Below are positions 48,655 through 57,562 of a stretch of 64,000 bases of DNA, in pieces. A program made the translations under genes and the position numbers. Below the pieces are notes generated by a model. It saw only the letters and a program-made list of their open reading frames with translations, had not been told where the DNA came from and searched no databases. The stretch's first letter is position 1, and each line of letters starts with the position of its first letter. Origin of the DNA: Methylobacterium sp. Leaf108 (GTDB lineage: Bacteria > Pseudomonadota > Alphaproteobacteria > Rhizobiales > Beijerinckiaceae). The stretch is from assembly GCF_001423265.1 (NCBI RefSeq), contig NZ_LMND01000001.1, positions 312,128 through 376,127 of the forward strand. The letters run 5' to 3'.

Positions 48655-50631
48655 ATGAAGAAGAACAAGGTGATCTCGGCCGAGGAAGCGATCGCGCTGA
48701 TCCGGCAGAACGACGTGGTCACCACCACCGGCTTCGTCCAGAGCTGCATTCCGGAGGCCCTGCACGCGGCCCTCGAGAAGCGGTTCGTCGACACCGGTGC
48801 GCCGCGCGACCTCACCCTGATCATGACCGCCGGCGCGGGCGACAGCAAAGGCCTCGGCACCGGGCGCCTGCACCACGAGGGCCTGCTCAAGCGCGTCATC
48901 GCCGCCAATTTCGGGCGGATGCCGAAGGTCGCCAAGGCCGCCCAGGAGAACAAGATCCTCGGCTACAACCTGCCCCAGGGCGTGATCTCGCAGCTCTACC
49001 GGGCTTGCGCCGCCGGCCAGCCGGGGCTATTCTCGAAGGTCGGCCTGCAGACCTACGTCGACCCGCGCCACGGCGGCGCCAAGGTCAACACGGTGACCAG
49101 CGACGACATCGTCAAGCTCGTGGAGGTCGATGGCGAGGAGTGGCTGTTCTACACCGCCACCAAGATCGACGTGGCCTTCATCCGCGGCACCTCGGCCGAC
49201 CCCTCGGGCAACATCTCCTTCGAGAAGGAGGCCCTGACCCTCGACTGCCTCGCCCAGGCGATGGCGGCGCGCAACAACGGCGGCATCGTCATCGCGCAGG
49301 TGGAACGCATCGTCGAGGACGGCTTCCTGCTGCCCAAGGACGTGCGGGTGCCCGGCATCCTGGTCGATTGCGTGGTTCTGGCCGAGCCCGAGATGCATCG
49401 CATGAACTACGGCGTGCAGCACGATCCCGCGCTCGCCGGCCAGATCCGCGTGCCGGTGACCGGCATGAAGAAGATGGCCCTCGACGCCCGCAAGATCGTG
49501 GCGCGCCGCGCCGCCTTCGAGCTGCCGCCCAACGGCGTCGTCAACCTCGGGGTCGGCGCGCCCGAGGGCATCGCGGCAGTCGCCAACGAGGAGAAGGTGA
49601 CCCCCTACATCACGCTCACCACCGAGGCCGGTGCGGTGGGCGGCGTGCTCGCCTCCGGGTCGAGCTTCGGGGCGGCCACCAACGCCGACTGCGTCATCGA
49701 CCAGAACCAGATGTTCGATTTCTACGACGGCGGCGGCCTCGACATGACCTGCCTCGGCTTGGCCGAATGCGACCAGCACGGCAACGTCAACACCAGCATG
49801 TTCGGCGGCCGGCTCAACGGCTGCGGCGGCTTCATCAACATCAGCCAGAACGCCCGCTCCGTGGTCTTCGCCGGCACCTTCACGGTGGGCGGGCTCGAAA
49901 TCGCCATCGAGGACGGCAAGGTCCGCATCGTCCAGGAGGGACGCTCGCAGAAATTCCTGCCGGCGGTGGAGCAGATCACCTTCAGCGGCCCCTACGCGCA
50001 GTCGCGCTCGCAGCCGGTGATCTACGTCACCGAACGCTGCGTCTTCCAGTTGCGCGAGGAAGGCCTCGAACTCATCGAGGTGGCGCCGGGCATCGACATC
50101 GAGCGGGACATCCTGCCCCACATGGGCTTCCGGCCGATCATCAACCAGCCCTCCCTGATGGACGCGCGCATCTTCCGCGACGAGCCGATGGAGCTGTTGT
50201 CCGACCTCCTCAACCTCAACCTGCCAGAGCGGGTGAGCTACGACAGCGAGCGCAACATCCTGTTCCTCAACCTCGAGGGCTGGCACTGCCGCGTGAAGAG
50301 CGACATCGACGACCTGCGCAAGGTGCTGGTCGACGCCTGCAAGAAGGCGGGCAAGCGCGTCAACTCCGTGGTCAACCACGACGGGTTCCGGATCAACGAG
50401 AACCTCTACGACGACTATGCCAGCATGATCCAATACCTGTCGGCGAACTACTACCTCACCACCACCCGCTACGCGACGAGCGCGTTCCTGCGCCTGAAGA
50501 TGGAGGAGGCACTGAACCGCCGCGGCCTCGCCCCGCACGTGTTCGAGCGCAAGGAAGACGCGCAGGCCTTCCTGGAAGGCGCCGACCGCAAGATAAGGCG
50601 CGCTTCGACCATCATCGCATCGGCGGCGTAA
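48655..50631 (+). CDS. Acyl-CoA:acetate/3-ketoacid CoA-transferase (long form)
   Basis: The product is 658 residues, with both CoA-transferase halves on one chain. The first half carries MTAGAGDSKGLGTGRLHHEG and AFIRGTSADPSGNISFEKEA. The second half has LGVGAPEGIAAVANEE and TTEAGAVGGVLASGSSFGAA, whose Glu is the probable catalytic residue that forms the glutamyl-CoA ester. About 125 extra C-terminal residues (ERVSYDSERNILFLNLEGWH, then VDACKKAGKRVNSVVNHDGF) look like a small alpha/beta domain not found in shorter YdiF-type enzymes. The start at 48655 fits the family (MKKNKVISAEEAIALI). It probably activates short-chain acids such as acetoacetate or propionate. Confidence 0.87.
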   Translation: MKKNKVISAEEAIALIRQNDVVTTTGFVQSCIPEALHAALEKRFVDTGAPRDLTLIMTAGAGDSKGLGTGRLHHEGLLKRVIAANFGRMPKVAKAAQENKILGYNLPQGVISQLYRACAAGQPGLFSKVGLQTYVDPRHGGAKVNTVTSDDIVKLVEVDGEEWLFYTATKIDVAFIRGTSADPSGNISFEKEALTLDCLAQAMAARNNGGIVIAQVERIVEDGFLLPKDVRVPGILVDCVVLAEPEMHRMNYGVQHDPALAGQIRVPVTGMKKMALDARKIVARRAAFELPPNGVVNLGVGAPEGIAAVANEEKVTPYITLTTEAGAVGGVLASGSSFGAATNADCVIDQNQMFDFYDGGGLDMTCLGLAECDQHGNVNTSMFGGRLNGCGGFINISQNARSVVFAGTFTVGGLEIAIEDGKVRIVQEGRSQKFLPAVEQITFSGPYAQSRSQPVIYVTERCVFQLREEGLELIEVAPGIDIERDILPHMGFRPIINQPSLMDARIFRDEPMELLSDLLNLNLPERVSYDSERNILFLNLEGWHCRVKSDIDDLRKVLVDACKKAGKRVNSVVNHDGFRINENLYDDYASMIQYLSANYYLTTTRYATSAFLRLKMEEALNRRGLAPHVFERKEDAQAFLEGADRKIRRASTIIASAA

Positions 50632-50645
50632 GGGACCGAATCCTC

Positions 50646-50682
50646 CCGTGGGGCGGGGAGCCGCCGTTCCCCTGCCCCACGG
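50646..50682. terminator. Bidirectional stem-loop between CoA-transferase and thrB
   Basis: CCGTGGGGC pairs with GCCCCACGG, extended inward by GGGG/CCCC past one bulge, with a loop of about 10 bases. It lies in the 75-bp convergent gap. No T-tract. Confidence 0.65.
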
Positions 50683-50706
50683 AGACGAGGGAAGAGCGAC
50701 CGGCGG

Positions 50707-51672
50707 CTAATCCCTCCAGCCGTAGTCCTCGGCCCGCGTCGCGCCGCGGTGGAACGTCAGCCTGCGATCGTATTCGAGGGGATCCTTGGGCTGCACCAGG
50801 GCGCCGGGCGGCACGTTGAGCCAGTCCACCAGCCGGGTCAGCATGAAGCGCAGGGCCGCACCCCGGCACAGGATCGGCAGGGCCGCGACCTCGGCCGGCT
50901 CCAGCCGGCGCACCGCCTGGTAGCCGGCGATCAGGGCCTCGCCCCTGTCGCGATGAAACCCGCCCTCGGCATCGAAGCACCAGGCGTTGAGGCAGATCGC
51001 CAGATCGTAGGCGAAGGCGTCGGTGCAGGCGAAGTAGAAGTCGATCAGCCCCGACAGGGCGTCGCCGATGAAGAATACGTTGTCGGTGAACAGGTCGGCG
51101 TGGATGACCCCGCCGGGCAGGCCCTGCGGCCAGCCGGCCTGGAGCACGGCGAGGTCGGCGCGGGTGCGGGCGGCGAGGCCGGGCGCCACCGAATCGGCCT
51201 GCGCCTCGGCCTGGGCGAACAGCGGCCCCCACGCCTCCACCGACAGGCCGTTCGCGCGGGCCATGGGAAAGTCGGCTCCGGCCGCGTGCAGGCCGGCCAG
51301 CGCGCGGCCGAGTTCGGCGCAATGGTGCAGGCCGGGGCGCTTGACCGACACCCCTTCGAGGAAGCTCACGATGACCGCCGGCCGGCCGCACAGGCGCCCG
51401 AGGGCCTCGCCGTCGCGCCGGCGGATCGGCTGCGGGCAGGCGAGGCCGCGGGCGCAGAGGTGCTCCATCAGGTTGAGGAAGAACGGCAGGTCGCCCTCGT
51501 TCACCCGCTTCTCGTAGAGGGTGAGGATGTAGGAGCCGGCGGTGGTGTGCAGGAAGAAGTTGGTGTTCTCGACACCCTCCGCGATGCCCTTGAAGGAGAG
51601 CGGCGTGCCGATGCCGTAGCCGGCCAGGAAGGCGGTCAGGGCCTCGTCGGAAACCTCGGTGTAGACGGCCAC
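50707..51672 (-). CDS. thrB: Homoserine kinase (aminoglycoside-phosphotransferase fold)
   Basis: The product is 321 residues. It belongs to the APH-fold ThrB group of proteobacteria. The start VAVYTEVSDEALTAFLAGY from a GTG at 51672 matches the family N terminus; an ATG at 51705 is also in frame. The kinase motifs are GGVIHADLFTDNVFF (catalytic H-x-D-x4-N) and LIDFYFACTDAFAYDLA. It phosphorylates homoserine in threonine synthesis. It follows ispH on the same strand, but a hairpin separates the two. Confidence 0.93.
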   Translation of the reverse strand: MAVYTEVSDEALTAFLAGYGIGTPLSFKGIAEGVENTNFFLHTTAGSYILTLYEKRVNEGDLPFFLNLMEHLCARGLACPQPIRRRDGEALGRLCGRPAVIVSFLEGVSVKRPGLHHCAELGRALAGLHAAGADFPMARANGLSVEAWGPLFAQAEAQADSVAPGLAARTRADLAVLQAGWPQGLPGGVIHADLFTDNVFFIGDALSGLIDFYFACTDAFAYDLAICLNAWCFDAEGGFHRDRGEALIAGYQAVRRLEPAEVAALPILCRGAALRFMLTRLVDWLNVPPGALVQPKDPLEYDRRLTFHRGATRAEDYGWRD

Positions 51673-51711
51673 GGCGCGAGTCGCTTCAGTTGTCCGGTCT
51701 GCCAAAACGAA

Positions 51712-51733
51712 GGGGCGCCTGAGAAGGCGCCCC
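51712..51733. terminator. Stem-loop after ispH
   Basis: GGGGCGCC and GGCGCCCC enclose TGAGAA. On the minus strand it is followed by TTCGTTTT, giving a fair intrinsic terminator for ispH, 40 bp past its stop and before thrB. Confidence 0.7.
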
Positions 51734-51772
51734 GGGGCTATTCCGGCCGAGGCCGGCAGAGGGACTGCCGCG

Positions 51773-52771
51773 TCAGGCGGCAGCGTCGCTGCGCAGCTCG
51801 CGCGGCAGCGGGAACGACATGTCCTCGACCACCGTCGAGACCGTGTCCACCGTCACCTCGTAGCGGGCGGCGAAGGCGTCGATGATCTCCTCCACCAGCA
51901 CCTCGGGCGCCGAGGCGCCGGCGGTGAGGCCGAGGCGGCGGATGTTGGTGAAGGCGTCCCAGTCGATCTCCTCGGCCCTGAGCACCAGGCGGGTGATGGG
52001 GCAGCCGACCCGCTCGGCGACCTCGCGCAGGCGCTGCGAGTTCGAGGAGTTCGAGGAGCCGACCACGATCACCGCATCGACGAGCGGCGCCACCTGCTTG
52101 ACCGCCTCCTGGCGGTTGGTGGTGGCGTAGCAGATGTCGTCCTTGTGCGGCCCGGTGATGCTCGGGAATTTCTTCTTGAGCGCCTCGACGATGTGGTGGG
52201 TGTCGTCGACCGAAAGCGTGGTCTGCGTCACCCAGGCGAGGTTTTCGCGGTTCTCCGGCTCCAGGGCGGCGATCTGCTCCAAGTCCTCGACCAGGGTGAT
52301 CGAGCCCTTGGGCAGCTGGCCCATGGTGCCCACCACCTCCGGGTGGCCGGAATGGCCCACCAGCAGCACGTGGCGGCCACGCTTGTGGTGGATCTCTGCC
52401 TCGCGGTGGACCTTGGTCACCAGCGGGCAGGTGGCGTCGATGGTGGTCAGCCCGCGCGCATCGGCGTTGTTGGGCACGGTCTTGGCGACGCCATGGGCGG
52501 AGAAGATCACCGGAGCGGAGCCGTCCGGCACCTCGTCGAGCTCGCGCACGAACACCGCACCTTTGCGCTTCAGGCTCTCGACCACGTACTTGTTGTGGAC
52601 GATCTCGTGCCGCACGTAGACCGGCGGCCCGTAGATGGCGAGCGCCCGCTCCACCACGTCGATGGCCCGCACCACGCCGGCGCAGAAGCCGCGCGGCGCG
52701 CACAGCAGGATTTCCAGCGGGGGCTTTCCCGATCCGGAGGCAGGCGCAGTCAGTGTGGTGATATCGCTCAT
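51773..52771 (-). CDS. ispH: 4-hydroxy-3-methylbut-2-enyl diphosphate reductase
   Basis: The product is 332 residues. The three cluster-binding cysteines appear in [26 protein letters not shown] and [13 protein letters not shown]. Other family pieces are [35 protein letters not shown] and [13 protein letters not shown]. It makes IPP and DMAPP in the last step of the MEP isoprenoid pathway. A hairpin follows the gene. Confidence 0.97.
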   Translation of the reverse strand: MSDITTLTAPASGSGKPPLEILLCAPRGFCAGVVRAIDVVERALAIYGPPVYVRHEIVHNKYVVESLKRKGAVFVRELDEVPDGSAPVIFSAHGVAKTVPNNADARGLTTIDATCPLVTKVHREAEIHHKRGRHVLLVGHSGHPEVVGTMGQLPKGSITLVEDLEQIAALEPENRENLAWVTQTTLSVDDTHHIVEALKKKFPSITGPHKDDICYATTNRQEAVKQVAPLVDAVIVVGSSNSSNSQRLREVAERVGCPITRLVLRAEEIDWDAFTNIRRLGLTAGASAPEVLVEEIIDAFAARYEVTVDTVSTVVEDMSFPLPRELRSDAAA

Positions 52772-52960
52772 GATAACCGGGATGTGGCGAGGCGGGGCCG
52801 CCCCTGTCAACCGCTTATAGCGGGAAACCGCGCGCGGGGCACCGTCGCCTTCTCCAAACGCATGGCGAGGCTCACCGCGGCGGGAAACGGCAGGGTCGGC
52901 TCGGGGCGAAATCCGCACCTCCGCCTGGACCTCTCGGCCGCCCGCCCATGTTACACTGGG

Positions 52961-54118
52961 ATGAACGACGCCGTTCCCATCCGAATCCCGGGCAGCGCCA
53001 TGCGGATCGCCGCCAGCGCCCGAACGGTCGGCATCATGGCCGCCGAGCGGGCCGATGCCCTCGACCGGTCCGGCGCGTTTCCGTCCGAGGACGTGGCGCT
53101 CTGCCATGAGGCCGGGCTGCTGGCGGCCCCCCTGCCCGCCGACCTCGGCGGGCTCGACCTGTGCGCCCCTCGGCACGCCCCGATCCTCCTCGACGTGCTG
53201 GCGCACGTCGGGCGCGGCAGCCTCGCGCTGGGGCGGCTCTACGAGGGGCACGTCAACGCGCTGGCGCTGGTGCTGCGCTACGCGCGGGGGCCGGTCGCCG
53301 AGCGCCTGGCGGCGGACGCCCGCGCCGGGCACCTGTTCGGCGTCTGGAACACGCAGCCGCCGGAGGGCGGGCTCGCCATCGACGGGCCGGCGGCGGCACC
53401 CCGGCTCGTCGGCTGCAAGTCGTTCGCCTCCGGCGCCGGCTCGGTCACCCGCCCCCTCGTCACCGCCCGGCTGCCGGACGGGCGCCAGCAGATGCTGGTG
53501 GTCGATCTCGAGGCCGGCACCCGGATGGACCTGTCGGGCTGGCGGGCGCACGGCATGCGCGCCTCCGCCTCCGGCACCCTCGACTTTTCCGGCATCCCGG
53601 TCGATCCTGCCATGACGGTCGGCGAGCCGGACGACTACTTTCGCGAGCCGGATTTCTCGGGGGGCGCCTGGCGCTTCACCGCCGTGCAACTCGGGGGGAT
53701 CGAGGCGGTGTTCGACGCCATGCGCGCCCATCTCGTCGCCACCGGCCGCGGCGGCGACCCGCACCAGCGCGCCAGGGTCGGCGAGGCCGCCATCGCCGTC
53801 GAGACCGCCCGCCTGTTCGTCGGCCGCGCGGCCGACCTGATCGCCGAGGGCACGGCCGCGGCCGACCGGCTCATCGCCTACGTCAACCTCACCCGCCTCG
53901 CGGTGGAACGGGCCGGCCTCGACGTCCTGGAGAAGGCGCACCGCTCCGTCGGCCTTTCCGGCTTCCTGCAGGACCATCCCCTGGAGCGGCTGAGCCGCGA
54001 TCTCGCGACCTACCTGCGCCAGCCGGGGCCGGACCGGGCGCTCACCGATGCCGCCGCCTACGTGCTCGCCGACCCCTCCCCCGCCGATGCCCTATGGCAT
54101 GGGCGGGACACGGCCTGA
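52961..54118 (+). CDS. Acyl-CoA-dehydrogenase-fold flavoprotein, function unclear
   Basis: The product is 385 residues. The fold is that of acyl-CoA dehydrogenases (N-terminal helices, [20 protein letters not shown] in the middle domain, a C-terminal helical bundle). It lacks the usual EGTSEIQ end and instead ends [30 protein letters not shown], which is closer to the DszC-like flavin monooxygenase branch. It may be a flavin-dependent oxidase or monooxygenase and not a beta-oxidation enzyme. It is followed on the same strand by a cytochrome b gene after 16 bp, so the three genes to 55566 probably form an operon. Confidence 0.7.
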   Translation: MNDAVPIRIPGSAMRIAASARTVGIMAAERADALDRSGAFPSEDVALCHEAGLLAAPLPADLGGLDLCAPRHAPILLDVLAHVGRGSLALGRLYEGHVNALALVLRYARGPVAERLAADARAGHLFGVWNTQPPEGGLAIDGPAAAPRLVGCKSFASGAGSVTRPLVTARLPDGRQQMLVVDLEAGTRMDLSGWRAHGMRASASGTLDFSGIPVDPAMTVGEPDDYFREPDFSGGAWRFTAVQLGGIEAVFDAMRAHLVATGRGGDPHQRARVGEAAIAVETARLFVGRAADLIAEGTAAADRLIAYVNLTRLAVERAGLDVLEKAHRSVGLSGFLQDHPLERLSRDLATYLRQPGPDRALTDAAAYVLADPSPADALWHGRDTA

Positions 54119-54134
54119 GGCCATGGGCGGGACG

Positions 54135-54827
54135 ATGACGGACACAGCGACCGTCCTGCGTCACCCGCTCTGGCTCCGCTTGACCCATTGGGTGAACGCG
54201 GCCGCGTTCCTGGCGCTGGTGGTCAGCGGCGTCGCGATCCTGCTGGCGCTGCCGCGCCTGTTCTGGGGCGAGACCGGCGCCAACGGGGCGCCCGCCGCCT
54301 TCGACCTGCCGCTGCCCGTCAACCTCGAACAGACTGGCTGGGGCCGCAACCTGCATTTCCTCGCCGGCTGGGTGCTGGTGCTCAACGGGGCGGTCTACCT
54401 CGTCACCGGCGCCCTCACCGGCCGCCTGCGCCGCGCGGTGGTGCCCGACCGCGACCAGATCGCCCCCGCCCACCTCGCCCGCGAGATCGCCGACCACGCC
54501 CGGCTCACGCCCGCCCGCGGCCGCGAGGCGCTACGCTACAACGCCCTGCAGCGGATGGCGTATTTCAGCGTCATCGCGGTCCTGATCCCGACCATGATCC
54601 TCTCCGGGCTGACCATGTCGCCCGGCATCACCGCCGCCTACCCGGAGCTCTTCACCCTGTTCGGCGGCCGCCAGTCGGCCCGCACCGTCCATTTCATCGC
54701 GGCCTGCCTGCTCGTCCTGTTCCTCGTGGTCCACGTCGCGCAGGTCTTCGTCGGCGGCGCCCGCAACCTGATGCGGTCGATGATCACCGGCCGCTTCACC
54801 GTCCCGCCGGAGCGCGCCGATGCCTGA
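54135..54827 (+). CDS. Cytochrome b561/b6-type membrane protein
   Basis: The product is 230 residues. Four hydrophobic helices carry conserved His: LWLRLTHWVNAAAFLALVVS, LHFLAGWVLVLNGAVYLVTG, YFSVIAVLIPTMILSGLTMS and ARTVHFIAACLLVLFLVVHV. These fit haem b ligation in a di-haem quinone-linked cytochrome. It overlaps the next gene, a periplasmic molybdopterin oxidoreductase, by 8 bases and probably shuttles electrons between that enzyme and quinone. The ATG at 54135 is used; 54123 is also possible. Confidence 0.87.
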   Translation: MTDTATVLRHPLWLRLTHWVNAAAFLALVVSGVAILLALPRLFWGETGANGAPAAFDLPLPVNLEQTGWGRNLHFLAGWVLVLNGAVYLVTGALTGRLRRAVVPDRDQIAPAHLAREIADHARLTPARGREALRYNALQRMAYFSVIAVLIPTMILSGLTMSPGITAAYPELFTLFGGRQSARTVHFIAACLLVLFLVVHVAQVFVGGARNLMRSMITGRFTVPPERADA

Positions 54828-55566
54828 CCCCTTGCTGTCGCGCCGGCGCCTGCTCGCGGGCGCCTCCACCCTGGCCGGCGCCGGCCTGCTCGGCGGATGC
54901 GAGGCGCCCGTGCTGGGCCGGCTCACCAGCCCCTACGACCTCAGCAACGGCCTCACCTTCGCGGTCCAGCGCTGGCTGCTGCGCGGCCAGCCCCTGGTCC
55001 GCGAGTTCGGCCCCGAGGCGATCTCGCGCGTCTTCCCCACCATCAACACCACCGACCCGGACAATGCCGACTACCGCCGCTCGAAGGCGCAGGCGTTCGC
55101 GGATTGGCGCCTGCCGGTGGGCGGCCTCGTCGAACGCCCCGGTACCTTCTCGCTGGCCGAGCTGAAGGCGATGCCGGCGCGCACCCAGATCACCCTGCAT
55201 GCCTGCGAACAGGGCTGGTCGGCCATCGCCAGCTGGACCGGGGTCCAGCTCCCCCACCTCCTCGCCCACGTCGGGCTGAAACCCGAGGCCCGCTTCATCG
55301 TCATGCGCAGCGTCGACGGGTGGTGGGACAGCTACGACCTGTTCGACGCCCTCCACCCCCAGACGATCCTGGCCTACGGCATGAACGGCGCCGATTTGCC
55401 GGTGGCCCACGGCGCCCCCGTGCGGCTGCGGGTGGAACGCCAGCTCGGCTACAAGAGCCTCAAGTACCTGTCGCAGATCGAGGCGGTGGACCGCGTCGAC
55501 GGGTTGGGCCAGGGCCGCGGGAGCATGGTCGCGGAGCTGGGGTTTCCTTGGTACGCGGGGATTTAG
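54820..55566 (+). CDS. Molybdopterin-dependent oxidoreductase (sulfite oxidase/YedY-like)
   Basis: The product is 248 residues. The N terminus has a twin-arginine pattern (SRRRLLAGAS) and a lipobox-like LLGGC, so it may be a Tat-exported lipoprotein. The Moco ligand is probably Cys in LHACEQGWSAIASWTGVQLP, the position used in the sulfite oxidase fold. WWDSYDLFDALHPQTILAYGMNG also matches the family. It overlaps the cytochrome b gene, so the pair forms a periplasmic redox module. The substrate is unknown. Molybdenum supply could come from modABC in this window. Confidence 0.88.
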   Translation: MPDPLLSRRRLLAGASTLAGAGLLGGCEAPVLGRLTSPYDLSNGLTFAVQRWLLRGQPLVREFGPEAISRVFPTINTTDPDNADYRRSKAQAFADWRLPVGGLVERPGTFSLAELKAMPARTQITLHACEQGWSAIASWTGVQLPHLLAHVGLKPEARFIVMRSVDGWWDSYDLFDALHPQTILAYGMNGADLPVAHGAPVRLRVERQLGYKSLKYLSQIEAVDRVDGLGQGRGSMVAELGFPWYAGI

Positions 55567-55770
55567 CGTTCGTTGCTGATTTTAATACAGACTCCCCTCG
55601 GCTGGCTGCATCTCTATATTTCGATTTAACGGAACTTCAGCGCATTCTATCAATTCCCCTCGAATCACAACTCGAACGAATGCGACAAAAATTCATTCTA
55701 TTTATTATTGCTTGATTAATTGATATAAAACTCAGACAAACAGGTTCGATTTTAAGTTTTGCCATCGCGT
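55567..55770. other. AT-rich border of the islet
   Basis: Base composition changes sharply right after the oxidoreductase stop, from very GC-rich to AT-rich. No gene, tRNA, direct repeat or integration site was recognised. It is the left edge of a foreign segment that continues to about 58026. Confidence 0.6.
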
Positions 55771-55838
55771 CACTTAAAGCGTTCAAAAAGAGGGCCCATG
55801 CGTTCGGGGGGCACGTTTTTGACTTGGGCACCTTGTCG

Positions 55839-56564
55839 CTATGGCCATTTTCCTCCCAAATGAGAAGGAATTTCCTGGCCAACCACCTCAAAAACAAAAA
55901 CAGTTTTGTCATAATATTTTACGCACTTAAGATGCGAGTTAATGTATGATCTTAATGGCTCCGAAATTTGAGAACGTCCGACACGTTCTGTAATATCTTG
56001 AAACATCTGATCGAGGCTCTTGCCGGCGCGATCTGCTTCATGATCTACTCCAGTTACATAAAAACCACCAAATGGAAGAGATTGGCTTCCGAAAATCTCT
56101 TGTACTCTAGCTGCGGTTTGGGCATTCTCAGCAACTCCGACGAGTACGTAACCTTTATGGCCCTTGCCAATATTAGAAATCGCAACGCAAGTCTCCATGA
56201 TCTTGTCAAATGACCCTTCATCAAAAGATGGATGTGGGCTAAGAGTATAAAATCCCTGTTTAAAATCATAAGCCGCTTGCTCAGTTATTGAATTGGTAAG
56301 TAAATTTTGAAACTTGGTAACCCAGTGCACCTTAGCAGGGTCTGGGTTTTTATCCTCTTCAAAAAACCCTTGGATCCAGCCAACTACAGAATCCACCGTC
56401 TTACTACGATTGTCGGCGCCCCATCTCCCGCCGTCTTGGATCTGTATGTTTTTTCCGCAATCAAATAGCCTCGTTATTAAACCTGTGCTGTTTGATACTA
56501 CCATACTTTTTTTCACGACTAATTCGTGAAGGGCAAGGAATACCGCCTGAAAATAACGGGGCAC
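55839..56564 (-). CDS. AlbA_2 (Schlafen-like) domain ORF, 3' part of broken gene
   Basis: The ORF is 241 codons from a GTG at 56564. Residues from about 105 look like an AlbA_2 putative DNA-binding domain: EQAAYDFKQGFYTLSP, FDKIMETCVAISNIGKGHKG and YVLVGVAEN. The end, EIPSHLGGKWP, is cut by TAG just where such domains usually read G-x-F/W-Y-x-R-x-G; an in-frame RQGAQ follows the stop. The first 20 residues (PRYFQAVFLALHELVVKK) belong to a longer upstream segment in the same frame, so the GTG is probably not a natural start. Codon use is AT-rich, unlike its neighbours. Confidence 0.6.
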   Translation of the reverse strand: MPRYFQAVFLALHELVVKKSMVVSNSTGLITRLFDCGKNIQIQDGGRWGADNRSKTVDSVVGWIQGFFEEDKNPDPAKVHWVTKFQNLLTNSITEQAAYDFKQGFYTLSPHPSFDEGSFDKIMETCVAISNIGKGHKGYVLVGVAENAQTAARVQEIFGSQSLPFGGFYVTGVDHEADRAGKSLDQMFQDITERVGRSQISEPLRSYINSHLKCVKYYDKTVFVFEVVGQEIPSHLGGKWP

Positions 56565-57562
56565 TGGGTTTCCACCGTTCCCTTCGTAAAAATCAGTCCG
56601 GTAAAAGTTGTGTTGGCCTGACCAAGAAGCAGAATTAGAACATCATGCACGCGTTGATAATCTAAATCGACAAGCTCCGAACTTCGCCTTCTGATTGCCT
56701 GATCGACCAAGTCAAACCGCGCCGTGCTATTTGCTGTCATTGGGAACGTAGCGCTGTAGTAGTCATCAAACAGTTCTGTACGCGAGGCTACAGGCTCATC
56801 TGACACCATGTATGCGAAAAGATCAGCAACCATTTCTTCGTCACGACTCTGTCGGAGCTGATCTTTCGTCAGGACCCCATTTGCAACCCAAAAAACACCG
56901 TCTGCATTGATGCCGTAATCCAACTCTTTATTAGTAATGCTGATCTTACGCATTTCACTTAACAGCAGCAGATCTGAATTCGACGTATCACCACGTACAC
57001 GCGCCGAGATTTTTCGAACGCATTCCGCAAATGCACACGTCGCACCTGCTGCCCGGAGCTCTTGCCGAGAAAGCTGGCGACCCCCAGAATTGATGCGGCG
57101 AAAAACCTCTTCAACCGACTCTTTATAGGCGGCTTCATAAATTGAGAGTGGAACTGGATAAGACGCGATTGCAAGACACAGATCTCGGTCGAGGATCGGC
57201 GTTTTCTGCTTGATCACCTTTCGGTCAAACAAATCTTTCGTTGTCGCAAATGTGTTCAGGTCAAAATAGCCGCCATTGACCGAAAAGTCATTTCCAATGA
57301 ACGACGTAATGGCATTCATACGCTGCATCCCGTCGATAATTTCCAGAGTTCCGTCTTGTCTCCCGACTGGCTCGGCAAGCAAAATGATTGGGATAGGAAA
57401 CCCCTGTATGATCGAGTCTATAAAATTTTGTTTTTCCTCGATCGTCCAAATTAACTTGCGCTGATACTGTCGATTTACGACGTATTTGTTATCCTTGAAA
57501 TTAATAAATACTCGCTCTACCTGCTCGCCGCGAACGATAAGCTCCTGCTGTGCCGCTGCCAT
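56519..57562 (-). CDS. DUF262-domain ORF, 5' part of broken gene
   Basis: The ORF is 347 codons. The DUF262 (GmrSD N-terminal-like, ParB/Srx fold) pattern is present: YVVNRQYQRKLIWTIEEKQN, FIDSIIQGFPIPIILL, the nucleotide-site motif EIIDGMQRMNAITSF (D-G-x-Q-R) and FRRINSGGRQLSRQELR. In type IV restriction systems this domain hydrolyses nucleotides and regulates DNA cleavage. The last ~25 residues after LLLGQ are out of frame and not family-like. It overlaps the next ORF by 46 bases. It is AT-rich, consistent with recent transfer. It should be read with the AlbA_2 ORF as one broken gene. Confidence 0.7.
   Translation of the reverse strand: MAAAQQELIVRGEQVERVFINFKDNKYVVNRQYQRKLIWTIEEKQNFIDSIIQGFPIPIILLAEPVGRQDGTLEIIDGMQRMNAITSFIGNDFSVNGGYFDLNTFATTKDLFDRKVIKQKTPILDRDLCLAIASYPVPLSIYEAAYKESVEEVFRRINSGGRQLSRQELRAAGATCAFAECVRKISARVRGDTSNSDLLLLSEMRKISITNKELDYGINADGVFWVANGVLTKDQLRQSRDEEMVADLFAYMVSDEPVASRTELFDDYYSATFPMTANSTARFDLVDQAIRRRSSELVDLDYQRVHDVLILLLGQANTTFTGLIFTKGTVETQCPVIFRRYSLPFTN

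Larger units (their letters stand above)
55771..57562 (-). pseudogene. Broken DUF262-AlbA_2 (Schlafen-like) gene, whole extent
   Basis: Two ORFs here read as one ancestral gene of roughly 600 codons. Reading the second frame upstream of its GTG gives HNFYRTDFYEGNGGNPVPRY, a smooth lead into the second ORF. The first ORF, by contrast, ends with an unlikely 25-residue tail. The switch needs a one-base loss (or a two-base gain) near 56614-56622. Downstream, an amber TAG at 55839-55841 interrupts a frame that continues RQGAQVKNVPPERMGPLFER and ends at TGA 55770-55772. Two lesions in one gene argue for decay. The intact protein would join a DUF262 nuclease-regulator-type domain to an AlbA_2 domain, a plan seen among defence proteins. 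Confidence 0.72.

Noticed and set aside
55637..55912. 91-codon minus-strand ORF at the left end of the islet
   Set aside because: It overlaps the end of the AlbA_2 frame out of frame. The in-frame continuation past the amber codon explains the sequence better.
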